A stretch of 64,000 nt of DNA from CAYOWQ01 sp964407695 (GCA_964407695.1 CAYOWQ010000007.1:124001-188000), one strand, 5' to 3'. Positions 50,553-60,728 are shown, counted from the first letter of the stretch. Notes: generated from the sequence alone by a model not told the origin. Program-made: numbers and translations.

Positions 50553-53500
50553 CAGTTGGCCACAATATTCACCATCTTGCCGGGAACCACAATGATCTTC
50601 TTGACATTTTTGCCCTCAATGAGCGCTTTCACCCGCTCATCGGCCAAGGCAATCGACTCATGAGTGGCTGTATCGGCCTCGGCGGGCACCATGATCCGCG
50701 CCTTGACCTTGCCCATGATCTGAACCGGGACCTCCACTGATTCATCCTTGAGCAGTGCCTCGTTAACAACCGGCCAAGGTTCTGTGCTCACACATGTCGA
50801 ACGGCCCATTCTCGCCCAGATCTCCTCGGCGAGGTGAGGCGCAAACGGCGAGAGGATGCGAGTGAACCTGTCCAACTGATCCGTGGACAGACCCGACGAC
50901 GAAGCGGCATTGACGAATTCAATCATCGCTGCGATGGCGGTGTTGAGAGCCAGTCGTTCGATATCAGCTTCCACCTTGGCGATCGTCCGGTGCAGTTGCT
51001 TCTCGATGTTCTCGTCGGCGGCGGCCGCCCTCCGAATCTCTCCCGTCGATTCATCCACCGCCAGGCGCCACGCCCGCTGCAGGAATCGGAACAGACCGGC
51101 GATATCCCTCGGATTCCAGGGCTTGGTCGCCTCCAATGGCCCCATGTACATTTCGTAGAGTCTAAACGTATCCGCGCCGAATTCCGTGATCACTTCATCC
51201 GGGTTCACCACGTTTTTCAGGCTCTTCGACATCTTGGCAGCGATCTGTGTCACGGTTGATCCGGTCGCCTTTTCGACGAACACGCCGTCGCCCTTCTCTT
51301 CCACCTCATCGGTGGGGACCAGCGACCTGTCAGCTCGCTGATAGGCAAAGGACGTGATGATTCCCTGGTGAAACAGGCGGCCGAACGGTTCCGGCGTTGA
51401 CACATATCCCAGATCAAACAACACCTTGTGCCAGAACCTGGCGTAGAGAAGGTGCAGCACCGCATGCTCAGCGCCGCCCACATACAGGTCAATGCCGCCC
51501 GCGTGCATCGTGCCGTCATCACGGGATGACACCATCCAGTACTGCTCCGCTTCGCGTGAGATGAGTCGGATCTCATTCCTTGGGTCGCAGAAGCGCAGGT
51601 AGTACCAGCACGATCCGGCCCAATTGGGCATCGTGTTGGTCTCGCGCTGAACCGGAGTCGCGGGATCCAGCACCTTCGGAGAGACCCCCGCCTCTCCCGC
51701 CGTCGTCTTCACCCAATCCGTCGCCTTACCCAGCGGGGGCGTCGGCGATTGCGACTCGATCGGCTTAAAATCCTCCAACTCCGGTAATCGAACCGGCAAA
51801 TGCGACTCGTCTACCGGGTAGTGATTTCCCTCGCGGTCAAAGACTACCGGAAACGGCTCGCCCCAGTATCGCTGCCGCGAGAACAGCCAGTCACGGAGCT
51901 TGTAGTTCACCTTGCGGCGACCGATTCCCGTCGACTCCAGCCACTCCACCATGCGCGCCTTCGCGTCCGACGTCGACAGGCCGTTCAGCGAGACCTCGTC
52001 GTTGGCGGAATTCACGTTCGTGCCTGACCCGGTGTAAGCATCCTCGGATTCCGCGCACCACGTGCCCTGCTCCATCCGCTGCTGCAGCATGCCGAATGAC
52101 GTCAGCCCCAATGCCTCGATGGTGTCAAGCCAGGTAATTCGCGTCAGCCCACGGCGGCGCCCCACCGCTCCCGGCAGATCCGTTGCGCAACTGGAAAGGT
52201 CGAATTCGATCGCCGTGTGCTCATTGCGAGCCCGTTTCAGAACGGTCTCCAGTGCATGGTCAAACGAGGAGGGAGCGATATTCTCCGACATGACCAGGCC
52301 CAGAAAATCCGCCAGGACACCCGCCCAGACCTCATCACCTCGCGCCTCGACCGGTGCATGCATCACGAAATAGTGCATCGCGAACACCGGCCGCGAATAC
52401 ACGACGTCCCGGATCGGCAGTTTGAACTTGATGGCGAACTCGAAGTCGCGCTGGTCATGCGCCGGCACCGCCATGATTGCGCCGTGGCCGTAGCCCATCA
52501 GCACGTAGTCGGCCGTCCAAACCGGGATTCGCTTGCCCGTCGCCGGGTTCATGGCGTGCAATCCGGTGAAGACGCCGGTCTTCTCCTTGGTGTCGGCCAT
52601 GCGGTCCACATCGGCCCGATTGCGGGCGGCATCGACGTAGGCCCGTAACTGGTCTCGCCCGGCAAATGCCAGGTTGGGGTCGGTCATCGCCTCATCCACC
52701 AGAGGATGCTCGGGGGCCAGCACCATGTAGGTGGCTCCGAAGACGGTGTCCGGACGCGTGGTGAAGACCCGCACGGTGCGCCGCTCCATTCCATCTGGAT
52801 CGGCATCGGACACGATCTCGAAATCGATTTCGGCCCCCTCACTGCGGCCGATCCATTCCGTCTGCTGGGTGCGTGTGCTCTCGGGCCATTTCACCAGCGC
52901 GAGATCGTCGAGCAGCCGCTCGGCGTAGGCGGTAATGCGAAACATCCATTGCCGCAGCGGCATTCGGAGCACGGGGAAACCGCCGCGTTCCGACCGCCCG
53001 TCGATTACTTCCTCGTTGGCCAAGACCGTGCCCAACTTGGGGCACCAGTTCACGGTCTGCTCCGCCAGGTACGCCAGTCGCAGGCCGTCGATCAGTTCCC
53101 GCTTCTCCTGCGGAGAAACTTCATGCCACCGCCTCAAACCGATGGGTGTGCCGGTGATTGCCGCGGGCGCCGGGCCGATGAAGACGATTTCGCCCGCGAG
53201 GTTAATGCCCATCTTTCCCGATTCGAGCAGGCCGACCAGTTCGTCAATGGGCCGGGCGGCGTTCACTCGCGGGTCATACCAGGCGTTGTAGGCCTTCAGC
53301 CAGATCCACTGCGTCCAGCGGTAGTACTCGGGGTCGATCGTGGCGATCTCTCTGGACCAGTCATAGGAAAAACCGAATCGCTGCAACTGGCGGCGAAAGG
53401 TGTCGATGGCCTTCCGCGTAGTGACGGCGGGGTGCACGTTGGTCTGGACGGCGTATTGTTCGGCCGGGAGGCCGAACGCATCCCACCCCATGGGGTGCAG

Positions 53501-53833
53501 CACGTTGAAACCCTTCATCCGCTTGAATCGACACAGGATGTCGGTCGCGGTGTATCCCTCGGGGTGGCCCACGTGCAGCCCTGCACCGCTGGGATAGGGG
53601 AACATGTCGAGGCAATAGAACTTCGGCTTCTGGGCGTCGAACCCCGCCTCTCCGGGATTGGCCACGCGGAAGGTCTGCTTGTGCGCCCAGGTCTGCTGCC
53701 ACTTCGGCTCGATGTCGTTGGCCATCGCGGCCGTGTATCGATGCGGGAACTCGTTGGCGCCGACATCAGCGGATGGCGCAGCCTTGCCCGACGAAGGAGA
53801 TGACGAAGGAGTTGAAGATGGAGTAGCGGTCAT
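50552..53833 (-). CDS. leuS: Leucyl-tRNA synthetase with a large insertion
   Basis: A 1093-aa class I synthetase that charges tRNA-Leu. The HIGH motif is HVGH (87-90), with KMSKS in AAKMSKSLKNVVNPDEVI. The CP1 editing domain is seen in TTRPDTVFGATYMVLAPEH and GYGHGAIMAVPAHDQRDFEFA. Between the editing domain and the NGL...YKLRDWLFSRQRYWGEPFP block sits an extra segment of about 130 residues (from RPVFAMHYFVMHAPVE to AESEDAYTGSG), making it about 230 aa longer than E. coli LeuRS. A Ser/Thr/Pro-rich N-terminal extension adds about 25 aa. The start at 53833 lacks a clear ribosome-binding site. Confidence 0.95.
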   Translation of the reverse strand: MTATPSSTPSSSPSSGKAAPSADVGANEFPHRYTAAMANDIEPKWQQTWAHKQTFRVANPGEAGFDAQKPKFYCLDMFPYPSGAGLHVGHPEGYTATDILCRFKRMKGFNVLHPMGWDAFGLPAEQYAVQTNVHPAVTTRKAIDTFRRQLQRFGFSYDWSREIATIDPEYYRWTQWIWLKAYNAWYDPRVNAARPIDELVGLLESGKMGINLAGEIVFIGPAPAAITGTPIGLRRWHEVSPQEKRELIDGLRLAYLAEQTVNWCPKLGTVLANEEVIDGRSERGGFPVLRMPLRQWMFRITAYAERLLDDLALVKWPESTRTQQTEWIGRSEGAEIDFEIVSDADPDGMERRTVRVFTTRPDTVFGATYMVLAPEHPLVDEAMTDPNLAFAGRDQLRAYVDAARNRADVDRMADTKEKTGVFTGLHAMNPATGKRIPVWTADYVLMGYGHGAIMAVPAHDQRDFEFAIKFKLPIRDVVYSRPVFAMHYFVMHAPVEARGDEVWAGVLADFLGLVMSENIAPSSFDHALETVLKRARNEHTAIEFDLSSCATDLPGAVGRRRGLTRITWLDTIEALGLTSFGMLQQRMEQGTWCAESEDAYTGSGTNVNSANDEVSLNGLSTSDAKARMVEWLESTGIGRRKVNYKLRDWLFSRQRYWGEPFPVVFDREGNHYPVDESHLPVRLPELEDFKPIESQSPTPPLGKATDWVKTTAGEAGVSPKVLDPATPVQRETNTMPNWAGSCWYYLRFCDPRNEIRLISREAEQYWMVSSRDDGTMHAGGIDLYVGGAEHAVLHLLYARFWHKVLFDLGYVSTPEPFGRLFHQGIITSFAYQRADRSLVPTDEVEEKGDGVFVEKATGSTVTQIAAKMSKSLKNVVNPDEVITEFGADTFRLYEMYMGPLEATKPWNPRDIAGLFRFLQRAWRLAVDESTGEIRRAAAADENIEKQLHRTIAKVEADIERLALNTAIAAMIEFVNAASSSGLSTDQLDRFTRILSPFAPHLAEEIWARMGRSTCVSTEPWPVVNEALLKDESVEVPVQIMGKVKARIMVPAEADTATHESIALADERVKALIEGKNVKKIIVVPGKMVNIVAN

Positions 53834-53863
53834 GGGAATCGGTCGTCGAGAAAATGAGGGCAA

Positions 53864-54498
53864 TCAGACAGAAGACAAAACGGGGCACGCACCAGGCCTC
53901 ACGCTGCGAGGCCGGGTCAGAAATCAGTTCGATGGTGATTCGGGGTGGGCGCAGCGCTACCGGAGATTCGGCGAATCTCGAAGGGGCGAGCTCATCTCGG
54001 CGTTGCGGGCCATGCGAACGTGAGTGTATCAGGGCCGATGGAGCCGGGTCAAAGGCCGCACCGGCGTGAGGCTGGTTTCACCTAGACAAGGCGATGGAGG
54101 TGACATCGCCGCCCGCTTGTACGTCAAGACATGGGGGAGAGCGCAGGAGAGCGGAGGGTTGGGCCGCTGGGCGGACTGGCCGTGGCCGACATGGTTACAG
54201 GTCGACCAGTCGACATTTCAACTATTCATCATTCGCGTCAGGCCATCTTTGTCGAATTGTCGAGTTGTGCCTCACACCCTGCGCTTTGATACGAGGATTT
54301 GATTCAGCGCCCGCCGCGTCGGGTGAGCGTCCCTCGTGCTCGTGATGCGTCTTGGGGCGATTGCAGGGCCTTCAGAATCACCGACTGGTCTCCAAAAGCG
54401 CGGGTAACACTTCATTCAGCGATGAAATCAGTTGGCGGCGGGAATGAACAGGCCGGCGTGCGTACCAATTGCGCTCGATCAACATGAAGGAGATCACC
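53864..54498. other. Gene-free interval between leuS and the Ohr gene
   Basis: Only short unsupported ORFs here. One hairpin is visible: ACAAG-GGCGATG...CATCGCC-GCCCG-CTTGT around 54083-54122. It presumably holds the divergent promoters, but I cannot assign boxes with confidence. Confidence 0.5.
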
Positions 54499-54957
54499 AT
54501 GACACCCCCCGAAACCGCCACTGGGCCATCCAACCTCACCGTGCTGGCCACGGAGACGGCGAGCACCGTTGCCGGCCGCGATGGCCGAAGCACGAGCCCC
54601 GACGGCAAGATCAATCTTCAAATTTCTCCGCCGGGATCGGGTGGTCCCGGCACCAATCCCGAGCAACTCTTCGCCGCGGGATACTCGGCGTGCTTCGGCG
54701 GGGCGATTGGTGCTGCGGCGGGGATTGAGAAGGTGCGCCTGAGCGCGAAGGACATCAAGGTGACCGCGACGGTGCATCTGAACAAGGATGATTCGGGGTT
54801 TTTCATCGACGCCGTGTTGAATGCGGAGTTGGCCGGTGTGGAGCAGGCGCTGGCGGAGAAGCTGGTGGCCAAAGCGCACACCATCTGTCCATATTCGAAG
54901 GCAACCCGCGGCAACATCAAGGTCGTGCTGCAGGCTCATGGCAAGCCGGTGAGTTGA
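54499..54957 (+). CDS. Organic hydroperoxide resistance protein (Ohr/OsmC family)
   Basis: A 152-aa thiol peroxidase. The two redox cysteines are in GYSACFGGAI and HTICPYSKAT. It keeps the N-terminal GGPGTNPEQLFAAG block, and the spacing of the cysteines fits Ohr. It reduces organic peroxides with lipoyl thiols. AAGGAG lies 7 nt before the ATG. Confidence 0.9.
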   Translation: MTPPETATGPSNLTVLATETASTVAGRDGRSTSPDGKINLQISPPGSGGPGTNPEQLFAAGYSACFGGAIGAAAGIEKVRLSAKDIKVTATVHLNKDDSGFFIDAVLNAELAGVEQALAEKLVAKAHTICPYSKATRGNIKVVLQAHGKPVS

Positions 54958-55007
54958 ACGCGAGTCGGCCACTAGACGAAGATGCCGTGGAGAGAGTTAC
55001 AGTCTGC

Positions 55008-56228
55008 CTACAGGAAGAGCCGCTGGATCAACCAGTAGAGACCGACGGCAGCGATGACGGCGGAGCCGACAAGTCGAATGGCGCTCGGAGCCAGGAATGC
55101 CGGCGATGTTGCGGTCGTGTCGGCGGCGACGTCGGGTGAATGAAGATTCGGCGGTGAGGGCCGGCGGACGATAAGCCGCAGAACGATGACGATCAGCGTC
55201 ACCACGGCGATCTGGCCCAGTTCAACGCCGACGTTGAAGCCGAGGAGGGCGAGCGTCCACGATTGCTCACGAATCAGTGAACCGTGAATCACTGCGGCAA
55301 AGCCGAGACCGTGCACAAGTCCGAAGACGAAGGCTTCGAGGAAACGAGCCTGAGGGGTGTGGCGGCGGATGAGGTTCTCAATCGCCACCCAGACCACGGA
55401 GAGAGCGATGGCAGCCTCGACGACCTTCTGGCTGCCGCTGACGTCAACGATCTGCAGCGAGGAGAGCGCGAGCGTCATGGAGTGGGCAATCGTGAATGCG
55501 GTGAGGACGGCGATGACGCTTCGCAGGCCTCGGGCAGCGAGAACAAGGACGGCGATGAAGGCGAGATGATCCCACCCGTCGAGAATGTGATGAATGCCGA
55601 GCCACATGAACGGGATGAGGACGCCGCGCGATGATGGATCGGAGTGTTCGCGCGGGTGCCTGGCGCGCAGGCTGAAGTGGTGCGTGGTTCCGGCCCACTC
55701 GATGGCAACCATGTCAACATGGTCGGGGCTGGTGGTGTGAAAGAGCGAGGATTCCACGACGAGATCCTGGATGGGACACTCGGCGGAATAGTGGATGGCG
55801 ACTTCAACGCTACCGGACTTGTCAGGAAGGGCAGCATTCGAACCGGGGGCGATGTACGCAGCACTTGAGGACTCGACATCCGGGGTGAGGCTGACGCCAC
55901 CGGATTGGGATCGATCGGTGTGCGTCATGATGGTCAAGTGGGCGATGATGTAGTTGAGAATGTCGCGGTGGTGGGATTCGACTTCGGCCGCGGTGATGAG
56001 GCTGTTGGAATCGCTGTCGATGTCGGGAAAGACTTCAAGGAGTGAGAGGATTTGGAATCGCGCGACCACGTGGGCACGCTTGTCAACGACGGTGATGCGG
56101 ATGGTGGCGAGGGAATCGGGGTGGGCCAGGGCCCCTCGCGCAGGGAGGGCGAGAAACGCGAGGAGGATGACGGCCACCAATCGTGCGAGGCGGTTCACGC
56201 GGGATCGGATGCGAAGGGAAGGAATCAC
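55008..56228 (-). CDS. HupE/UreJ-family membrane protein with extracytoplasmic N-terminal domain
   Basis: A 406-aa protein: signal peptide (LVAVILLAFLALPARGALAHP), an extracytoplasmic domain of about 180 aa, then six to seven helices. The HupE_UreJ_2 signature GIHHILDGWDHLAFI and the later FGLVHGLGFAAVI are present. It could carry a metal such as Ni or Co through the His-rich face. GTG start, overlapping the stop of the upstream minus-strand gene by 4 nt. Confidence 0.82.
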   Translation of the reverse strand: MIPSLRIRSRVNRLARLVAVILLAFLALPARGALAHPDSLATIRITVVDKRAHVVARFQILSLLEVFPDIDSDSNSLITAAEVESHHRDILNYIIAHLTIMTHTDRSQSGGVSLTPDVESSSAAYIAPGSNAALPDKSGSVEVAIHYSAECPIQDLVVESSLFHTTSPDHVDMVAIEWAGTTHHFSLRARHPREHSDPSSRGVLIPFMWLGIHHILDGWDHLAFIAVLVLAARGLRSVIAVLTAFTIAHSMTLALSSLQIVDVSGSQKVVEAAIALSVVWVAIENLIRRHTPQARFLEAFVFGLVHGLGFAAVIHGSLIREQSWTLALLGFNVGVELGQIAVVTLIVIVLRLIVRRPSPPNLHSPDVAADTTATSPAFLAPSAIRLVGSAVIAAVGLYWLIQRLFL

Positions 56229-56659
56229 ACGCCGTCGTCCGTGTTGCGTCGATATGGATTCTGCTCGGTGGGCGAAGGGCGAAAGGAGAATCGCCAGAAC
56301 CGGATGGTCTCGGGCGTGAGTCCAAGTTCACGGCCGCGAGCGGAGTTACAGTAGATCTCGGCCTGGCGATTCTGAAATCTTCGAGCCGGCCCGTCGGGCC
56401 ATTGTTTGAAGATGACCGTGGCCAATAGCACGACGCCGAGGGCAGCCGGCACGATGACCCAAGGGCTCACCCCTGCACTGAATAGAGCAGCGCCGACAAC
56501 AGTGACGGCGACGGACATAGGCGCTACGAAGTATTGACCCATGGTCGTACCGTACTCTGCAGAGATCGTTTCAAGCTCCTGCCATTCGACGTCGGTCAGG
56601 GTGGGCAGTATTTCGCGGAGCTCTGCGGAGGCCAGTGGGGACAATCGTCGCCAACTCAT
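56225..56659 (-). CDS. Hypothetical two-helix membrane protein
   Basis: A 144-aa protein with one hydrophobic pair (VAVTVVGAALFSAGVSPWVIVPAALGVVLLATVIF), flanked by an N-terminal LASAELREILPTLTDVEWQELE helix and a charged C-terminus. No family recognised. Coupled by overlap to the HupE-like gene. The start at 56659 has no ribosome-binding site. Confidence 0.6.
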   Translation of the reverse strand: MSWRRLSPLASAELREILPTLTDVEWQELETISAEYGTTMGQYFVAPMSVAVTVVGAALFSAGVSPWVIVPAALGVVLLATVIFKQWPDGPARRFQNRQAEIYCNSARGRELGLTPETIRFWRFSFRPSPTEQNPYRRNTDDGV

Positions 56660-56891
56660 GGATTCATGATATTGCCGCGGGATGGGATTCTCTGTCGTTC
56701 CACAGGAGGGGTTGGGCCGGTCAGGATACTGGTGTGCCATTTGGCAGGCTTAATCCCGCGCGGGGGCCTGGAGATAAGGATCGGCGGGGTGATTCTGCAA
56801 AGCGGTTCTCGTGGTAGAGTCCCGGGGCGATGGCGCGTGTGTGCTGCGAGTCGCCGAACGCCATCGTGAAACTCATTGCAGAGGAGTACCC

Positions 56892-57671
56892 ATGAAGTCA
56901 TTTTCAGGACTGGCCGTCGTGGCGGGCGCGTTTGTGGCGGGGACCATGCTTAGCGGCGTCTTCAACCTCGGAGGCATCGCCAGCGCCCAAAGCGGCGGAG
57001 AGGGAAAGTCGTCACCGACATGGGCGGCCCACGGCACGCGGGAGCGGTTAACACCAGAGAACTGCGTGTTTGCGTTCATCGATCATCAGACAGGTCTCAT
57101 GAATCTGGTCGACAATGCCCGCCCGGTCGAGTTCAAGAACATCGTGATCGGGCTGGCCAAGACGGCGAAGATCCATCAGGTGCCGGTGGTCATCACGACC
57201 AGCGCGGAATCGGGACCGAACGGACCGTTTCTGCCAGAGGTTCTGGCGCTTCATCCTCAGGCGCCGGTGATCCCGCGGCCGGGGCAGATCAACGCGTGGG
57301 ATAACGAGGACTTCGTGAATGCGATCAAGAAGACCGGCCGCAAGAAGATCGTGATGTCCGGAATCACGACGGATGTGTGCGTGACGTTTGCGGCACTGTC
57401 GGCCATTGACGCGGGCTATGAGGTTTATGTTGTTACGGATGCCTCTGGTTGCCAGAATGCCGACGTGCAGACCGCGGCGTTGACGCGGATGTCGGAAGCA
57501 GGCGCAACGATCGGCACGTGGTTTGCGATTTCGTGTGAGTTGCTCACCGACTGGCGGAACCCCGCCGGCCCTGCGACAGCGCAGCTGTTCATTGAGCACA
57601 TGCCGTCGTATGCGGAGGTGTACAACAGCCACAAGGCGGCGAGTTCGAGTTCGGGCGCAAGCGGGCATTGA
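56892..57671 (+). CDS. Exported isochorismatase-family cysteine hydrolase (YcaC-like)
   Basis: A 259-aa hydrolase. After an N-terminal signal/anchor (LAVVAGAFVAGTMLSGVF) comes the cysteine-hydrolase domain: Asp in FIDHQTGLM, INAWDNEDF, and the catalytic Cys in GITTDVCVTFAALSA. It is YcaC-like rather than a true isochorismatase. Amide or nitrile-type substrates are possible; export to the periplasm is unusual for this family. GAGGAG lies 6 nt before the ATG. It is first of three exported hydrolases. Confidence 0.85.
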   Translation: MKSFSGLAVVAGAFVAGTMLSGVFNLGGIASAQSGGEGKSSPTWAAHGTRERLTPENCVFAFIDHQTGLMNLVDNARPVEFKNIVIGLAKTAKIHQVPVVITTSAESGPNGPFLPEVLALHPQAPVIPRPGQINAWDNEDFVNAIKKTGRKKIVMSGITTDVCVTFAALSAIDAGYEVYVVTDASGCQNADVQTAALTRMSEAGATIGTWFAISCELLTDWRNPAGPATAQLFIEHMPSYAEVYNSHKAASSSSGASGH

Positions 57672-57749
57672 TGATGCCATCGGTGAACCGTTGCCGGAGC
57701 CACGTGTTCCGGCAACGGATTCATTCGCACGGAGTGCTGGAGCGCGATC

Positions 57750-59663
57750 ATGGCGACCTCTCGACGACAGTTCCTCTCGACATCGCTTGCCGCAGGACTG
57801 GGGGTAACGCTGGCCGGCTGCCGGGCCGGTCAACCCAGTGCGGAAGCCGATGGCACCGCAGCAACCCCGGACCTGATTCTGTATCACGGACGCATCAGCA
57901 CGATGAGCCCGTTGCATCGTGAGGCGACTGCGGTCGCGATGGGCAACGGCCGCGTGATGGCGGTTGGAATGGATGCTGACATTCTGAGATTGGCAGCGAC
58001 GGGGACGCAGCGGATCGATCTCCATGGGCGGCGGGTGGTTCCGGGAATCAATGATTCTCACCTGCACATCATTCGCGGTGGGCTGAACTACAACATGGAA
58101 CTGCGCTGGGACGGGGTTCCGAGCCTTGCGGACGCGATGCGCATGCTTCGAGAACAAGCGACTCGCACGCCGTCGGGACAATGGGTGCGAGTCATCGGCG
58201 GGTTTGCGGAGTTGCAGTTTGCGGAACGTCGGCTGCCCACGCTGGACGAGTTGAACGCGGCGGCTCCCGATACGCCAGTGTTCATCCTGCATCTCTACGA
58301 CCGGGCGATGTTGAACCGGGCAGCGCTGCGCGCGGTCGGATACACCAAGGAGACTCCGGAGCCGGCGGGCGGGGTGATCGAGCGCGATCGGGAGGGGAAC
58401 CCGACGGGACTGCTGCTGGCCAATCCGAATGCGTTCATTCTGTACAAGACGCTCTCGCTGGCACCGAAGCTTTCGATCGAACACCAGATGAACTCGACGC
58501 GACATTTCATGCGCGAGCTGAATCGGTTGGGGGTGACGAGTTGTGGCGATGCGGGTGGGGGTTTCCAGAATTATCCCGAGGACTATGCGGTCATCAACGA
58601 GTTGCATCAGCGCGGTGAGATGACGCTGCGCATCGCCTACAACCTCTTTACCCAACGGCCCAGGCAGGAGCGAGAGGACTTTGCGGCGTGGACGGCAGCG
58701 AATCGCATGTACCAGGGCGATGAATTCCTGCGACTCAATGGTGCGGGAGAGATGCTGGTGTATTCGGCGGCGGACTTCGAGGATTTTCGCGTGGCCCGGC
58801 CGGACATGCCGCCCAACATGGAGGCGGAGTTGGAGTCTGTTGTGGGAATGCTGGCGAGGAATCACTGGGCGTTCCGTCTGCATGCGACGTATGACGAGAC
58901 GATTTCGCGGGCACTGGATGTGTTTGAGAAGGTGAATCGGGAAGCGCCGATCTCGGGGCTGCGATGGTTCTTCGACCATTGCGAGACGATCAGCGATCAA
59001 AACATTGATCGGATCAGGGCGCTGGGCGGTGGAATCGCGATCCAGCACCGGATGGCGTACCAGGGCGAATACTTTGTTCAGCGATATGGACCGGGGGCTG
59101 CCGGGCGAACACCGCCAGTTCGACGGATGCTGGAAACGGGCGTGCCGGTGGGCGGCGGCACCGATGCGACGCGTGTGGCCAGTTACAACCCCTGGGTCGG
59201 TCTCTCGTGGCTGGTGACCGGACGAACCGTTGGAGGCATGGAGCTGTATCCATCAGAGAACCTGCTGAGCCGAGAGGAGGCGTTGCACCTGTACACAGTG
59301 GGAAGCGCCTGGTTCTCACGAGAGGAGGAGCGGAAAGGAATGATCCGGGCCGGAGCACTGGCTGACGTTGCGGTGCTGTCGGAAGACTACTTTTCGGTCG
59401 AGGCGGAACGCATTCGCTCGATCGAGTCGGTCTTGACCGTGGTTGGCGGGAGGATTGTGCACGCGGCGGAGGAATTTGCTGAATACGGGCCGCCGCCAAT
59501 TCCCGTGTTGCCGGACTGGTCGCCGGTTGCGCAATTCGGAGGGGCATTTCGCGCGAAGGGAGAAAGGGCGCAGCGGGTTGCATCTGCAGCTGGATGCTGC
59601 GGAGTGGCAGCGCCGCTTGGGGCGGATGCCGGTTTTGGCCCATGCTCATGCTGGGCGTTTTGA
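57750..59663 (+). CDS. Tat-exported amidohydrolase (YtcJ-like, Amidohydro_3)
   Basis: A 637-aa metal-dependent hydrolase. A Tat-type signal (TSRRQFLSTSLAAGLGVTLAGC) also contains a lipobox-like Cys. Metal ligands are seen in VVPGINDSHLHIIRG, LHATYDE, FDHCETI and GGGTDATR. The C-terminal composite sheet includes RAGALADVAVLSEDYF. The substrate is unknown (cyclic amides and similar). The C-terminal 35 residues are Cys/Ala-rich (AAGCCGVAAP...GPCSCWAF), an odd tail. Confidence 0.85.
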   Translation: MATSRRQFLSTSLAAGLGVTLAGCRAGQPSAEADGTAATPDLILYHGRISTMSPLHREATAVAMGNGRVMAVGMDADILRLAATGTQRIDLHGRRVVPGINDSHLHIIRGGLNYNMELRWDGVPSLADAMRMLREQATRTPSGQWVRVIGGFAELQFAERRLPTLDELNAAAPDTPVFILHLYDRAMLNRAALRAVGYTKETPEPAGGVIERDREGNPTGLLLANPNAFILYKTLSLAPKLSIEHQMNSTRHFMRELNRLGVTSCGDAGGGFQNYPEDYAVINELHQRGEMTLRIAYNLFTQRPRQEREDFAAWTAANRMYQGDEFLRLNGAGEMLVYSAADFEDFRVARPDMPPNMEAELESVVGMLARNHWAFRLHATYDETISRALDVFEKVNREAPISGLRWFFDHCETISDQNIDRIRALGGGIAIQHRMAYQGEYFVQRYGPGAAGRTPPVRRMLETGVPVGGGTDATRVASYNPWVGLSWLVTGRTVGGMELYPSENLLSREEALHLYTVGSAWFSREEERKGMIRAGALADVAVLSEDYFSVEAERIRSIESVLTVVGGRIVHAAEEFAEYGPPPIPVLPDWSPVAQFGGAFRAKGERAQRVASAAGCCGVAAPLGADAGFGPCSCWAF

Positions 59664-59735
59664 ACCCGGCGAAGGAATTGCGTTTCGTTTCGATCTGTGT
59701 GATTGGCTGAAGTTGAATGAGAAGAGGAGTCTGTC

Positions 59736-60728
59736 ATGAATCGAGGAGGAGATGGCGTTTGGAATCCCTCGCGGCGCGAGCTGATGGTAGCTGCAGGCGC
59801 AGGGGCTGTGGCAGCGCTGTCTGTGGCGTCGATCGAAGCGCGTGCACAAGGGCCATCTGCCCCCACGCAGACAGGCGGAGGGTCGGGCACGATTCGTACC
59901 AAGGACAATGCGACGATTTATTTCAAGGACTGGGGCGATCCGAGGGGAACGCCGGTGGTGTTCAGTCACGGCTGGCCCCTGACTGCTGATGCGTGGGAAT
60001 CTCAAATGCTGTTCCTTGCTGAAAAGGGGTATCGGTGTATCGGGCACGACCGCCGCGGGCACGGGCGATCAAGCCAGACGTGGACGGGCAACGAGATGAA
60101 CACCTATGCGGATGACCTTGCCGCGCTTGTGGAAGCGCTGGACCTGCGCGAGGCAATTCACGTGGGACATTCGACCGGCGGGGGCGAGGTCGCGCGATAC
60201 ATCGGTCGGCATGGGACGAGGAATTCCGGCGGTCGGGCGGCCAAGGCGGTGCTGGTGGGCGCGGTTCCGCCGATCATGGTCAGGACGGCCGCAAATCCCG
60301 CCGGGTTGCCGATTGAGGTGTTCAACGGCATGCGGCAAGCGCATCTGGCGAACCGATCGCAGTTGTACAAGGATTTGGCGTCGGGTCCCTTTTTCGGGTT
60401 CAACCGACCGGGGGCGCAACGGTCACAGGGATTGGTCGATTCGTTCTGGATGCAAGGCATGATGGCAAGCGCCAAGAGTTCCTATGACTGCATCAAGGCA
60501 TTTTCGGAGACCGACTTCACCGAAGATCTGAAGAAAATCGATGTGCCGACACTGATCATTCACGGCGATGATGACCAGATCGTTCCCATCGGTGCAAGCG
60601 CGCTGCTGTCGTCGAAGCTGGTGAAGGGCGCGGTGTTGAAGATCTATGCCGGCGGCGCCCATGCGCTGGGCGATACTGAGAAGGATCGACTGAATGCCGA
60701 CCTCCTGGATTTCATCGAAGCGGGGTGA
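59736..60728 (+). CDS. Tat-exported alpha/beta hydrolase (non-haem chloroperoxidase-like)
   Basis: A 330-aa serine hydrolase. It has a Tat motif (SRRELMVAAGAGAVAAL), an oxyanion region SHGWPLTADAW, the nucleophile elbow GHSTGGGE, an acid in IHGDDDQIVP and a His in GGAHALG. Its closest match is the chloroperoxidase (perhydrolase) group of esterases. It follows the amidohydrolase gene by 72 nt and probably belongs to the same transcription unit. Confidence 0.88.
   Translation: MNRGGDGVWNPSRRELMVAAGAGAVAALSVASIEARAQGPSAPTQTGGGSGTIRTKDNATIYFKDWGDPRGTPVVFSHGWPLTADAWESQMLFLAEKGYRCIGHDRRGHGRSSQTWTGNEMNTYADDLAALVEALDLREAIHVGHSTGGGEVARYIGRHGTRNSGGRAAKAVLVGAVPPIMVRTAANPAGLPIEVFNGMRQAHLANRSQLYKDLASGPFFGFNRPGAQRSQGLVDSFWMQGMMASAKSSYDCIKAFSETDFTEDLKKIDVPTLIIHGDDDQIVPIGASALLSSKLVKGAVLKIYAGGAHALGDTEKDRLNADLLDFIEAG

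Noticed and set aside
57048..59048. 666-aa minus-strand ORF opposite the isochorismatase and amidohydrolase
   Set aside because: Arg/His-rich shadow; both sense genes have catalytic motifs and signal peptides.
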